Assembly (NCBI RefSeq): GCF_001753245.1 | Contig: NZ_CP017415.1 | Location: 2,570,501-2,634,500, forward strand | Origin: Acidihalobacter yilgarnensis | GTDB taxonomy: Bacteria; Pseudomonadota; Gammaproteobacteria; DSM-5130; Acidihalobacteraceae | Length of the DNA: 64,000 nucleotides | Direction: 5' to 3' | Shown here: positions 12,954-21,958 of the stretch, piece after piece | How the letters are laid out: each line of letters opens with the position of its first letter | Position numbering within the stretch: position 1 is the stretch's first letter | Program-made: the position numbers and the translations under genes | The notes under the pieces: generated by a model | Database searches by the model: none | What the model saw: the letters and a program-made list of their open reading frames with translations, nothing else | What the model was told of the DNA's origin: nothing

Positions 12954-15900
12954 TACTCGCTATCTCCGTTTGTGGCCATGCCGAAATTCAGAGCCAGTTC
13001 TCGCGATCGGCTGAAACGCGCTTCGAGAAAAATTTGTCCATATTTCTCGATCATCTCGTGATATGTGGTTAGACCACTTAACACCGTACGACTTGCAATT
13101 GAGAATGCCGCGCGCCGCTCGTCATCCTCCACAAGGGATGTGAGCGCATCAGCCAAGGCTTTAACGCTGCCTGGTTCGTAGATTAAAGCATTGACATTAT
13201 CCTGAACCTGTTCACGTATACCGAATACTGGTGTGGTAATTAACGGTAGGCCGCAAGCCATTGCCTCTAGAATTATGCGCGGGTAGCTTTCGATACGAGA
13301 AGTACATAGGGCAATATCCGCAACTCGGTAATAGCGCGGAACCTCGCCGGTCTCCGGTTCCACTACCAGCCTTTCACGTAGCTCACCCGGCATGCGCTCA
13401 ATTTCCAGATGCATTGCTGTGCTGTAGTCTCCGGCACGATCGCCTATGATAAAAACGCGCAATCGATTGACAATCTGCGGCGACAGGATCTGCAGCGCAC
13501 GCAGGAGATCAATTTGCCCTTTGCGGTCACAAACTGTACCCACCAGCACTACGGCGACCTCGTCAGGTTTAATGCCGAGCGCGCGACGAGCCTCCATCCG
13601 ATCAATGGCAGCGAGTCTTGTTTCGATGCGGTTTATATCTAGCCCGTTGTGAATAACTGTAAAATTGAAGCATTGCTCGACCGGAGCCCACGCTCGGCGT
13701 GTAGCATGGGCGACGAAAATTACACGGTATGGCAGTGCGAAACATTTATAGGCAATATCGCGTAGATCAGGCATTAGAAAATCGAAATAGGTTTCCCAAG
13801 GCTCACTTTCGCGTGGATTCCATATTGTAGGCAAGCCAGCTCGTTCGCCGGCTTCAATTGCCCAGAAGGTTTGAAGTGTATTCGCGTAAACTACTTCAGT
13901 ATCCAAATCACGCAAAATATCGGCTAATTCGCTTTGTCGAACCTCGAACGCGTCGCGCGTATGTATATTCTCTAATGGCAGCTTAATAATACGTACTTCG
14001 ATACCAGCTTCCGCATAATAAACTCGTAATGGCCCGTCGACAGGAGACAACACAATTGGATCAATAATCCCCATCTTAGCAAGACCAACAATCAACTCTA
14101 ATTGGCTGTTTGGTGCTCCCTCGTTATTGAGATTATGCGTCACCATGACTGCGCGGACTGGCCGCGTGATATGTGCGGGCTTATGATAAGGACGCACGCG
14201 GAAATGCTCATCATCGAGAGACAAATTCAGGTTAAACCAAGGGTCAGTTCGCCTGCTGTAATGCTCACGGAAATTTGCGACTTCACGTGGCTCATCATTA
14301 AAACCACGGCTCTTACCCTCAAAGTGGAAGAGCTCAGCCCCGGGCGCATATATGCAACGCCTGCCGGAATCGACTACACGATAGCAATAGTCAACATCGT
14401 TGTAAGCTACAGCGAAATTTTGCTCATCAAGGCCACCAAGTTCCAGGTAAAGTGCACGTGGTGTCAAAAGACATGCGGCGGTTACGGCGGAACATTCGCG
14501 TGCCACGACAGCATAGTCGAGATAACCATTATCCCACAATGGCGCGTTGCGAAATGCCGGACCCGCCATGCCGCCGTAAAAGCCGTGAACGATTCCGGCG
14601 TGCTGCACTGTCTTGTCGCCAAATAAGAGACGAGCCCCAACGACACCAACATTCTCCATAAGAGAATAGCCCATCATCTGAGATAGCCATTCCGGCGTGC
14701 GTACCTTAGTGTCATTGTTCAGAAGTAGCACATAGTCTCCATCTACCTGCTTAACCGCCGTATTGTTGATATATGCAAAATTAAATCGTCCATTTGGCGG
14801 GTTGGCAATATGCAACACTCGGTGAGGTAGGGTAGCGAGATAGGCTAATGTCTCAGGATCGTCACTCGCATTATCGATAATGACTACTTCGTAATTTTTG
14901 TACGTCGTTTGTTTCAGAGATAAGACACAGTTACGTAAGAGTTCGGTATTATTTCTGGTTGGAATGATAATGGAAACTTTTGGACCACTGTCTGGAAAGC
15001 GCAAGGAATAGACGCCACATCTAGCATCGATCGCCCATTGCGGCTGTATTACGTCGGCCTTGATCCCGCGGCGTTCTAACGCTTCAGCAACTGCTCGGCG
15101 GCCAGCATCAAAACTTGCCGGCTTAGCATCACCGGACGCAGCGGTAGAGCCAGGTACAACTCGCCAGTGGTATAGCACTTTCGGCACATGCATGATTCGT
15201 TGCGTTCGCTCACTTATGCGCAGCGCGAAATCATAGTCCTGCGCGCCCTCAAAGCCGACGCGAAAGCCGCCGAAATCTAGGAACAGCGATCGGCGCACCA
15301 CCTTGACGTGACCCATGTACATGTATGAGAGGAGTAACGTTGGCGACCAATCCGGCTTAAATTGTGGAGAGAATCTCCGACCCTCCTTATCGATCTTGTC
15401 GTCATCGCTGTAAACATAGTCTGTGTCCGGTGCATCAGCCACGGTAATCGCTATTTCAGCCAATGCATCTGCGCTCAGCTCGTCATCGTGGTCAAGGAAG
15501 GCAAGAAATCCGCCAGAGGCCAGACTAGCTGCAGCGTTAGTGGCGCGGCTGATATTACCGTTCTTTGCGCAGAAGAAGACCTTTATTCTTGTATCCCGCT
15601 GAGACCATGCCTCGAGCGCTAGAACTGTACGTTCATCATTGCTGGCATCATCCGCAATGCATAATTCCCAATCTTCATAAATCTGTTTAAGCACGCTGCC
15701 GATGGCGCGGTCGAGCAGGTGGACCGGTGTGTTGTAGGTCGGCATAATCACTGAGATGCGCGGCAAACGTTCTTTTCGCGCATCCAGAGCAGCACATAGT
15801 GTGTCCTTCTCCTCGCGGCTAAGAGTATTGAAACGCAGCCATGCGGCATATCGGGTTGGGCATGTCTCCGATTTGATGTGGCCCCTGATCGCCGTCTTTC

Positions 15901-17791
15901 CATGCCCCGTCGACTCTATAGCACTGAAGATTTTTTTGGCAGCGAGTCGCAAGCGCGGTCTAAAACTCGCCGGCAATGGGATGGTTCGATACACTTTCCG
16001 AGAGGTACGGTAAACGAGTGATCGATTTTCTGAATCAGGTTCTTGTAGCTTGGCTCTTACATTGCGTAAAACCGTAATCGTCTTACGCAGCGGTTTAGTA
16101 ACTCGCCAGGACCTTGATTTTAGTATCCCGGCTAACTGCGTCTTGGCCTGTTCGGCTTCTGCCTTGGCCTGTTCGGCTTCTGCCTTGGCCTGTTCGGCTT
16201 CTGCCTTGGCCTGTTCGGCTTCTGCCTTGGCCTGTTCGGCTTCTGCCTTGGCCTGTTCGGCTTCTGCCTTGGCCTGAATCACCAACCGGCTTTGTTGGTA
16301 GACCGCTCCCCGTAAGGCTGAAGACGCCCGCGCATCTAGTTGGGAAAGCTTGGCAAAAACATCCGGGAGGTGTTTCCCCACCTGCAGAACCCCCAATCCG
16401 TGGCTATGGAAAAACTGAAATGAGGGATATTTATTTTCCAGTTCAGACCAAAACTTCCACACACCGAAATCGTCGTGCCTCACGACAGTGTCGTGAAAGA
16501 GCACAACGGCTTTAGCGCTTAGTTTCGGCAACCAGGATTCAAAATCGTGCTTGACAGCTTCGTAGGTATGAAGACCATCGATATGAAGCAGGTCAATGTT
16601 GCCGTTTTCGAAAAAAGCCGATGCTTCATCAAAGGTTTTCCGCAAAAGTTCAGAAAACTGCGAATAACGCGAATCGTGATAATTTTTCAGCTCTGAATAG
16701 ATTTCATCTCCGTAAAAGCCTGCCTGGTGATCGCCTTCCCAGGTATCGACTCCGTAGCACCTCGTATTCAGATTAAAGCTTTGAGCGGCTTGGCAGAAGG
16801 CTGAATACGAATCGCCTTTGTGCACCCCCAGTTCGACGAACACTGCTGGCTTAACGGCTTGCATGATGACCGGCACAAAGCACAAATGTCCGCGCCATGA
16901 TTGAACATCAGTCAGCCTCTCAGGAATGAAGCCAACCGCAGGCGCTAGCAGTGGGCGTATTCTTTCTAAAGGATCATTGAGTTGCACGGCTCGCTGAGCG
17001 ATAAACGCCTTGAATTCATCTGAAGCAGTAGGCCCTTGTTCTCTTAGCGCATCTTTTAGTGAATTGATTTCGGGATCGGGAAGATTTGAGCGATTTTCTC
17101 GTATGACACCGACACCAGGCAGGTGTTGCAGACCAATCAAAGCAGCAAAATCGTCGATAACATCGTGAGAATAGGCACGTACAAAAACATTCTCGGTACC
17201 AGCCGCCCGTTCGTAGTTACCAACCAATCTGGCGTAATTGAAATCTTGAAAGCAGGGAAGTGCATCCCGGAGATGGTAGCTTTTTGCCTTGGTAATTTCG
17301 GAAACAAAATTTCTGGGATCCGTTTTACACCTCAATTCGTCAAGCGAGGCATTCTCAGTAACATCCTGAAATGATAGCTGTTTCTTGTATTCCCCATGCA
17401 AAGATACGCCATAATCGATGGGATCTCGCAGATACACGATCAGGTTTACTTGGTAATCATTTTTTCTGAATTCATCCAAAAACGACTTAAGCACATCCGG
17501 TTTATTCGAAACGCAACCGAAGTCTTCGGAGGAAAGGATTACAGATTCATGACAGATCGACGAAAGTTCATCAAACAGCTCGCGCCGTGTACCATATGCT
17601 TCCGAAAATCGCGGGTCACCACTGAGCTCCCAGGCCAAGTTGTGGTGTCCGCTCGTGTTCTGAAATGGGCGCCCCATCTGTGGAACCAGCACGCCCACAT
17701 CAAGCAGCATCGCGCTCTGCTCATGCAGCCATTTTTGTATGGACGTAGTTCCTGTCTTATGCGTGCCGACGTGCAGGTAGAGTGTTTTCAT
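12953..17791 (-). CDS. five-domain sulfotransferase-methyltransferase-GT2-GT2-GT4 protein
   Basis: A 1612-residue cytoplasmic polypeptide. Residues 1-260 are sulfotransferase-like: the PAPS loop HKTGTTSIQ (11-19) and the LRDPIDYGVS segment near 121. Residues 310-440 form a class I methyltransferase of the Methyltransf_24/CmcI type (VELGVHKGDSYS, HIDGLHTYEAV, LFHDT). Residues 507-550 are heptads of sequence AEAEQAK, a predicted coiled coil. Residues 678-890 are a GT2 domain (VIMPTYNTP, DHDDE), 938-1180 a second GT2 (IIIPTRNN, LLLNNDT), and 1211-1595 a GT4 domain with ESYPRIILEAM. I infer it both elongates and caps the O-antigen. Base composition looks lower in G+C than its neighbours, suggesting transfer. 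The gene is bounded by wzt (4 bp) and asnB (overlap). Confidence 0.88.
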   Translation of the reverse strand: MKTLYLHVGTHKTGTTSIQKWLHEQSAMLLDVGVLVPQMGRPFQNTSGHHNLAWELSGDPRFSEAYGTRRELFDELSSICHESVILSSEDFGCVSNKPDVLKSFLDEFRKNDYQVNLIVYLRDPIDYGVSLHGEYKKQLSFQDVTENASLDELRCKTDPRNFVSEITKAKSYHLRDALPCFQDFNYARLVGNYERAAGTENVFVRAYSHDVIDDFAALIGLQHLPGVGVIRENRSNLPDPEINSLKDALREQGPTASDEFKAFIAQRAVQLNDPLERIRPLLAPAVGFIPERLTDVQSWRGHLCFVPVIMQAVKPAVFVELGVHKGDSYSAFCQAAQSFNLNTRCYGVDTWEGDHQAGFYGDEIYSELKNYHDSRYSQFSELLRKTFDEASAFFENGNIDLLHIDGLHTYEAVKHDFESWLPKLSAKAVVLFHDTVVRHDDFGVWKFWSELENKYPSFQFFHSHGLGVLQVGKHLPDVFAKLSQLDARASSALRGAVYQQSRLVIQAKAEAEQAKAEAEQAKAEAEQAKAEAEQAKAEAEQAKAEAEQAKTQLAGILKSRSWRVTKPLRKTITVLRNVRAKLQEPDSENRSLVYRTSRKVYRTIPLPASFRPRLRLAAKKIFSAIESTGHGKTAIRGHIKSETCPTRYAAWLRFNTLSREEKDTLCAALDARKERLPRISVIMPTYNTPVHLLDRAIGSVLKQIYEDWELCIADDASNDERTVLALEAWSQRDTRIKVFFCAKNGNISRATNAAASLASGGFLAFLDHDDELSADALAEIAITVADAPDTDYVYSDDDKIDKEGRRFSPQFKPDWSPTLLLSYMYMGHVKVVRRSLFLDFGGFRVGFEGAQDYDFALRISERTQRIMHVPKVLYHWRVVPGSTAASGDAKPASFDAGRRAVAEALERRGIKADVIQPQWAIDARCGVYSLRFPDSGPKVSIIIPTRNNTELLRNCVLSLKQTTYKNYEVVIIDNASDDPETLAYLATLPHRVLHIANPPNGRFNFAYINNTAVKQVDGDYVLLLNNDTKVRTPEWLSQMMGYSLMENVGVVGARLLFGDKTVQHAGIVHGFYGGMAGPAFRNAPLWDNGYLDYAVVARECSAVTAACLLTPRALYLELGGLDEQNFAVAYNDVDYCYRVVDSGRRCIYAPGAELFHFEGKSRGFNDEPREVANFREHYSRRTDPWFNLNLSLDDEHFRVRPYHKPAHITRPVRAVMVTHNLNNEGAPNSQLELIVGLAKMGIIDPIVLSPVDGPLRVYYAEAGIEVRIIKLPLENIHTRDAFEVRQSELADILRDLDTEVVYANTLQTFWAIEAGERAGLPTIWNPRESEPWETYFDFLMPDLRDIAYKCFALPYRVIFVAHATRRAWAPVEQCFNFTVIHNGLDINRIETRLAAIDRMEARRALGIKPDEVAVVLVGTVCDRKGQIDLLRALQILSPQIVNRLRVFIIGDRAGDYSTAMHLEIERMPGELRERLVVEPETGEVPRYYRVADIALCTSRIESYPRIILEAMACGLPLITTPVFGIREQVQDNVNALIYEPGSVKALADALTSLVEDDERRAAFSIASRTVLSGLTTYHEMIEKYGQIFLEARFSRSRELALNFGMATNGDSE
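16142..16276. repeat. six perfect 21-bp tandem repeats plus a partial unit
   Basis: The unit cttggcctgttcggcttctgc occurs six times without a mismatch (16142-16267) and a 9-bp partial copy follows. It lies in frame in the giant glycosyltransferase gene, and each unit encodes one seven-residue heptad (AEAEQAK). Because the unit is 21 bp, gain or loss of copies keeps the frame and the coiled-coil register. Perfect identity argues for recent slippage or conversion. Confidence 0.97.
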
Positions 17792-17795
17792 GAAT

Positions 17796-18542
17796 TCAAT
17801 TTGTAGTGGTTGATAGAATTGGAGCCAGTTCTCCGACTTCGCCTACGTCTACGACGCTTCCGTGCTCCATACGAATATATCGATCACAAAACTGTGCGAC
17901 CTGATTCTGTTGATGCGACACAAACAAAAGCGTCATCCCTCCCTTACGCATTTCCTCGATACGAGACAAGCATTTTAGCTGGAAATCAGCGTCACCCACG
18001 GAGAGGATTTCGTCGGCGAGTAAGATTTCGGGATCGAGATGCACCGCAACCGAGAATCCCAGGCGGGCATACATGCCGGAGGAATAGTTCTTCACCGGCT
18101 CGTAGATGAAGTCGGCTAGCTCCGAGAATTCGAGAATCTTCGGATACAGCGCCCGCGTCTCACGGTTCTTGAGGCCGAACAGGCTGGCATTGAGGTAGAT
18201 GTTTTCCTCTCCGGTCAGCTCAGGGCTGAAGCCGACACCCAGGGCGATCATCGGCACCAGACGGCCGTGGGTGATGATACGCCCGGATGTGGGCGGATAG
18301 ATGCCAGCAATGAGGCTGAGCAGGGTGCTTTTGCCCGAGCCGTTGAGGCCCATCAGGCCCAGCGCCTCGCCGCGCTCGACGGTGAAAGAGACGTCATCGA
18401 CGGCGCGAAATGTGTGCGGCCTCGGTCGCCAGCGTTTGTGCATCAAACCTACAATCCGTTTCTTGAGGGTATCCTGGGCATTGTGGTGCAGCACGAAATC
18501 TTTGCTTACACTCTCAACAATGATCGCCGGATCTCCGCTCAT
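17796..18542 (-). CDS. wzt: polysaccharide ABC transporter ATPase
   Basis: ATP-binding subunit (248 residues) of an O-antigen/teichoic-acid-type exporter working with the permease at 18539. Walker A is GLNGSGKST, the signature is NYSSGMYARLGF and Walker B is ILLADEILSVGD, all as in Wzt/TagH proteins. It lacks the C-terminal carbohydrate-binding domain found in long Wzt proteins such as that of E. coli O9a, ending shortly after the ATPase fold. ATG 18542 overlaps the permease stop by four bases (ATGA), which settles the start over the longer frame. Confidence 0.93.
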   Translation of the reverse strand: MSGDPAIIVESVSKDFVLHHNAQDTLKKRIVGLMHKRWRPRPHTFRAVDDVSFTVERGEALGLMGLNGSGKSTLLSLIAGIYPPTSGRIITHGRLVPMIALGVGFSPELTGEENIYLNASLFGLKNRETRALYPKILEFSELADFIYEPVKNYSSGMYARLGFSVAVHLDPEILLADEILSVGDADFQLKCLSRIEEMRKGGMTLLFVSHQQNQVAQFCDRYIRMEHGSVVDVGEVGELAPILSTTTN

Positions 18543-19339
18543 AGCCGCTCGATCAGCTGTGCGCCACGGCGATAGAACAAGCTCAATCCGATAGCCAAAG
18601 ACAGCGCCGTCCAACCGGCAAACGCCGCGGTGATCTTCCATGAGGGTATGAGATTCTCCCAGAACAGGCTTTGGAAAATCAGGGAAAATTCAGCGAACGG
18701 GCTTACCTTCATGAGGGTCTGGATGAGCGAGTGGTGGATGCGGCTGATCGGATAGACAATCGGCGTCGCCCAGAACAGCAACTGGATGAAGACCTCGACC
18801 AGATGCTTGATGTCACGAAAATCCACATACAGCACGCTGAGCGTCAGCATGATGCCAAATGTGAAGCCGAAAAACAGCAGCAAGTAGAACGGATACAACA
18901 GCAGTCCCAGATGCCATGTTCCACCCAACGGGACATACAGTATCAACATGATCCCTAGCGCCATTAGCCAGAGCGTGGCATTGACCAGCATGTTCGAAAA
19001 TGGCACGAGCAGCCGAGGGAAATAAATTTTCTTCAACAGACCCGCATTGCTCACCAACAACTCGGAACTTTGCATCACCAGCATAGAAAACAGGTTCCAG
19101 TGGATGATGCCAACGACCATGAACAACGGATAATGCGGCAGGTTCGAGGGAAACACATAGGTGAATACCACCAAGTACATCAAGGTAATCATCAAAGGAT
19201 TCATCAGCGACCAAGCGAAGCCGAGCACCGCCCCCTGATAACGAATCTTAATTTCCTTGGAAACAAGGTTGCGAACCAGATCGCGGTAGGACCACCAACG
19301 CCTGAATGCCTCCAAAGGGGCCTGTGCCAACACGGTCAT
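18539..19339 (-). CDS. wzm: polysaccharide ABC transporter permease
   Basis: A 266-residue inner-membrane protein of the ABC-2 type (Wzm/TagG), forming the export channel for undecaprenyl-linked glycan with the ATPase coded immediately downstream. An N-terminal amphipathic stretch (YRDLVRNLVSKEIKIRY) precedes QGAVLGFAWSLMNPL, the usual Wzm opening, and about six membrane helices follow. The 4-bp overlap with wzt makes a coupled pair. It is the first gene of the run after a 418-bp gap, so a promoter probably lies upstream. Confidence 0.93.
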   Translation of the reverse strand: MTVLAQAPLEAFRRWWSYRDLVRNLVSKEIKIRYQGAVLGFAWSLMNPLMITLMYLVVFTYVFPSNLPHYPLFMVVGIIHWNLFSMLVMQSSELLVSNAGLLKKIYFPRLLVPFSNMLVNATLWLMALGIMLILYVPLGGTWHLGLLLYPFYLLLFFGFTFGIMLTLSVLYVDFRDIKHLVEVFIQLLFWATPIVYPISRIHHSLIQTLMKVSPFAEFSLIFQSLFWENLIPSWKITAAFAGWTALSLAIGLSLFYRRGAQLIERL

Positions 19340-19757
19340 TTCGATTCGTTTTCGTCCAGTTAATCTTGGGCTACGGTGACCTTAGCCATCATCAATCATT
19401 ACAAATAGACAGCGGAGAGTGGATTGTAAGGTATTTGCGCGGATTGTGTTCAGCCCGCACATGTGAATATGTACTCTAATTTGCGTATATGTCTGCGTAA
19501 TCTTTCCCTTGCTCAGGGCAGCAGCTCATCTGCACCATTATGACGCACGCCCATCGGATCACCTGCGAGGCAGCAACTCAGCCGAGCGATCCGCTCATAT
19601 GTGGCATCCCGTTAGATCAACGCTGCAACGCCACTATAATCCGCCTCCCGCAGCCCACTCGGAGGTTCTTGCCGACGCCATCGACCAGGACTGAACCGTC
19701 CAGCCGTTTGTTAATGCACCCCCGTAGGCACTGCTACGCGCTACCCAAGCCCATACG
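19340..19757. other. intergenic gap upstream of wzm
   Basis: A 418-bp stretch without a supportable gene. It lies upstream of wzm and downstream of the next minus-strand glycosyltransferase, and should hold the wzm promoter. The half nearest wzm is more AT-rich than the flanking genes, but I could not identify a convincing -35/-10 pair or terminator. Confidence 0.5.
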
Positions 19758-20840
19758 TCAATCCTCTATCAGGCATGCTTCAAGGGAATCCAAGGCCCGC
19801 TTCCAGGTGAACTCCTGAATGTGCTCAAAACCTGCCTGCGCGAGCCTTAACCTCAGGTCACGGTCTTGTATCAGTCGATTGATGTTGGCGGCAAGCGCAT
19901 CGATATCACCGCTAGGGCTCAAGAGCGCCGTCTGGCTATCAGTGGCGTACGCTCTGACACCACCATTGTCCGTGGAGATCAGTGCCGCACCGCAGGCCAT
20001 CGCTTCGGCACCCGGTAGCCCCCAACCCTCATAAAGGGAGGGGACGACAAAAATCATGGCGTGATTATAGAGCTGGCAAAGGACCTCATCGCTTGGTCGC
20101 CGATGATAGTTTATCCACTCTGGCAAATAGACCGGCTTGGCTCCGCCAAAAGACCAGACATCAAGCGCATTACCGAGCCTTGCATGTAACGTGGTTAATG
20201 CCGCCACCGCATCTTGGGTCCCCTTGAATCGCTCTGGCCGGGATGGAAAGCCGATCGAGATCCTTGACTCCGATTCGATGCCCACTTTCAAACCCATCAC
20301 CTTAAAATCGATCGCATTGGGTATGTACGATGCATATGACGCATTGCATATGCTCAACATTTCAATGCCTGCCGGCGAAGTGACGATATTGTGCATCCCA
20401 GCGTTGTAGGTTAAGGCCATGCGCCTGCGTGTTTCGGAGTCGGCCACTTGAAAATATTCATAATCATGGATCAAATAGAACTGACGACCTTTGCTCCGTC
20501 CGTAGGTTCGGATCCATTCGGCGGTCTGCCACGCAGTGGCGATGATTACATCCCCCTCCGGAATCCATCGCTCACTCAGTGAATACACCCACTTTACTTT
20601 CACGGCCCGATCCAGCCGGAACCATGCGCGAGGGTGATAGCTGCCATCCAGGCTGCGCTGCAGATAACGCGCCGTTTTCGCCAACAACCAGAAAGCACTT
20701 CCCGCTTTTTGCACGACTGCGGGTTGCACCACGACAACATCATGCCCACGCTGCGCCAGCCCATTCGCATATTCATAAACAACCTTGAATCCACCAACCG
20801 GGTTACAGGCCGCGCCAGGGAGAACAAAAGTGATCTTCAT
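19758..20840 (-). CDS. GT4-family glycosyltransferase
   Basis: Predicted 360-residue GT-B enzyme. The N-terminal domain begins MKITFVLPGAACNPVGGFKV with the glycine-rich acceptor loop. The C-terminal donor domain has SLYEGWGLPGAEAMACGAAL, the E-x7-E-type block of retaining GT4 enzymes. ATG 20840 is chosen over a TTG nine codons upstream because it directly precedes the first beta strand. It is 13 bp downstream of the methyltransferase stop. The donor sugar is unknown. Confidence 0.88.
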   Translation of the reverse strand: MKITFVLPGAACNPVGGFKVVYEYANGLAQRGHDVVVVQPAVVQKAGSAFWLLAKTARYLQRSLDGSYHPRAWFRLDRAVKVKWVYSLSERWIPEGDVIIATAWQTAEWIRTYGRSKGRQFYLIHDYEYFQVADSETRRRMALTYNAGMHNIVTSPAGIEMLSICNASYASYIPNAIDFKVMGLKVGIESESRISIGFPSRPERFKGTQDAVAALTTLHARLGNALDVWSFGGAKPVYLPEWINYHRRPSDEVLCQLYNHAMIFVVPSLYEGWGLPGAEAMACGAALISTDNGGVRAYATDSQTALLSPSGDIDALAANINRLIQDRDLRLRLAQAGFEHIQEFTWKRALDSLEACLIED

Positions 20841-20853
20841 GCGCTTCGTGTCT

Positions 20854-21825
20854 TTATCGCCTAACAAATACTAGGTTCAGATAGGGATAAAATACCTGTT
20901 TAGGGAAACCCCACCGCAGCAAGGTCCGATAAGGCAAAGGAATGCCTATCGGTACCCACCTACCCTGTATTTTGATTCGCTTGCCGATGAGCGTTATGGG
21001 CGGCACTTTTTCCAACGATGGAAAAACCCACTCGTCCGCAATGAAATCCATCTCGAAACCTTTAACGGCGAATAATTTTCTGATGCGCCGCAGCCCCCTG
21101 TAATAAACATCCCAAGAACCATCCTCTGAAATACAATACTGATGTCTACGCCCTCGTGTTTTCAGATACAGGAGTGCAAGCCAACGAGGCATCCAGGGCA
21201 AAAAACGCAAGCCCGTATGGTCATCTCTGATTTGCAGCTTATTGGGGACCAGCACATACAACACGCCGTGGCAAACACGGCGCAACTCCGTCAAAATGAC
21301 ATCCAGCACCTCATCGTTTAGATGTTCCAACACCACGAACATCGTGACCACATCAAAACTGTTGTCGTCGAAGGGTAGTTTGGGGCCGTGGCTTTGTACG
21401 AAGATGGACTCCGGTAGGCCATTCTCGTTCGCCAGTATTCGCGCGAGGCCCAGATGCTCGGTGTGCAAATCGATCCCTGTCGCATCAAAGCCCAGATGGT
21501 TCATCATCACGGTCAACTCACCTGTACCACACCCGAAGTCCAGAATTTTCAGCCGATGGCCAGATATATAAAATCGTTTGAGATGCGTCAGAAGTGCCTG
21601 CAGCCAGCGTCCATATCCGGATTCTGGGGAGCTCGTTTTTTGCTGGTAATCAAGAAGCTTGGCATCATAGATATGTGTTCCCTTCAGCGGCGCGATGTGT
21701 TTAATGGCCGCCTCTAGGAATCTATCCGCCCGGAGTGTCACGGCTTCATCGCCAAGTCCACTTTCAGTCCTATTCACCGGTACACCGCCTGCTTCATTTT
21801 CAACACTGATATGGAGCACACACAT
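20854..21825 (-). CDS. class I SAM-dependent methyltransferase
   Basis: Predicted 323-residue enzyme with a standard SAM-binding fold: motif I is ILDFGCGTGELTV, the acidic motif II end is GIDLHTEHL, and the post-I region PFDDNSFDVVTMFVVLEHL is typical of Methyltransf_11/23 proteins. In O-antigen loci these modify sugars or amino-sugar substituents; the acceptor is unknown here. ATG 21825 is the first ATG, though a later start is possible because the first 30 residues are not conserved-looking. It is coupled to the GT4 gene downstream. Confidence 0.85.
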   Translation of the reverse strand: MCVLHISVENEAGGVPVNRTESGLGDEAVTLRADRFLEAAIKHIAPLKGTHIYDAKLLDYQQKTSSPESGYGRWLQALLTHLKRFYISGHRLKILDFGCGTGELTVMMNHLGFDATGIDLHTEHLGLARILANENGLPESIFVQSHGPKLPFDDNSFDVVTMFVVLEHLNDEVLDVILTELRRVCHGVLYVLVPNKLQIRDDHTGLRFLPWMPRWLALLYLKTRGRRHQYCISEDGSWDVYYRGLRRIRKLFAVKGFEMDFIADEWVFPSLEKVPPITLIGKRIKIQGRWVPIGIPLPYRTLLRWGFPKQVFYPYLNLVFVRR

Positions 21826-21958
21826 GCACAATATCCCTCTTTCGGCGACAGCCCCCCTGCGAAAACATCCCCATTTTGCACGTCAATGACCTCCATACGC
21901 GTGATTTTTACTTATTGATCAGACATAAGCGCATGAGCGAAGACATAACGCCATGTGG

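Noticed and set aside
16142-16276. Possible CRISPR-like array
   Set aside because: The units are directly adjacent with no spacers and lie in frame in a coding region.
16050-16277. Plus-strand frame with a repeated ACSASAL peptide
   Set aside because: It is the antisense shadow of the 21-bp repeats in the giant glycosyltransferase gene.
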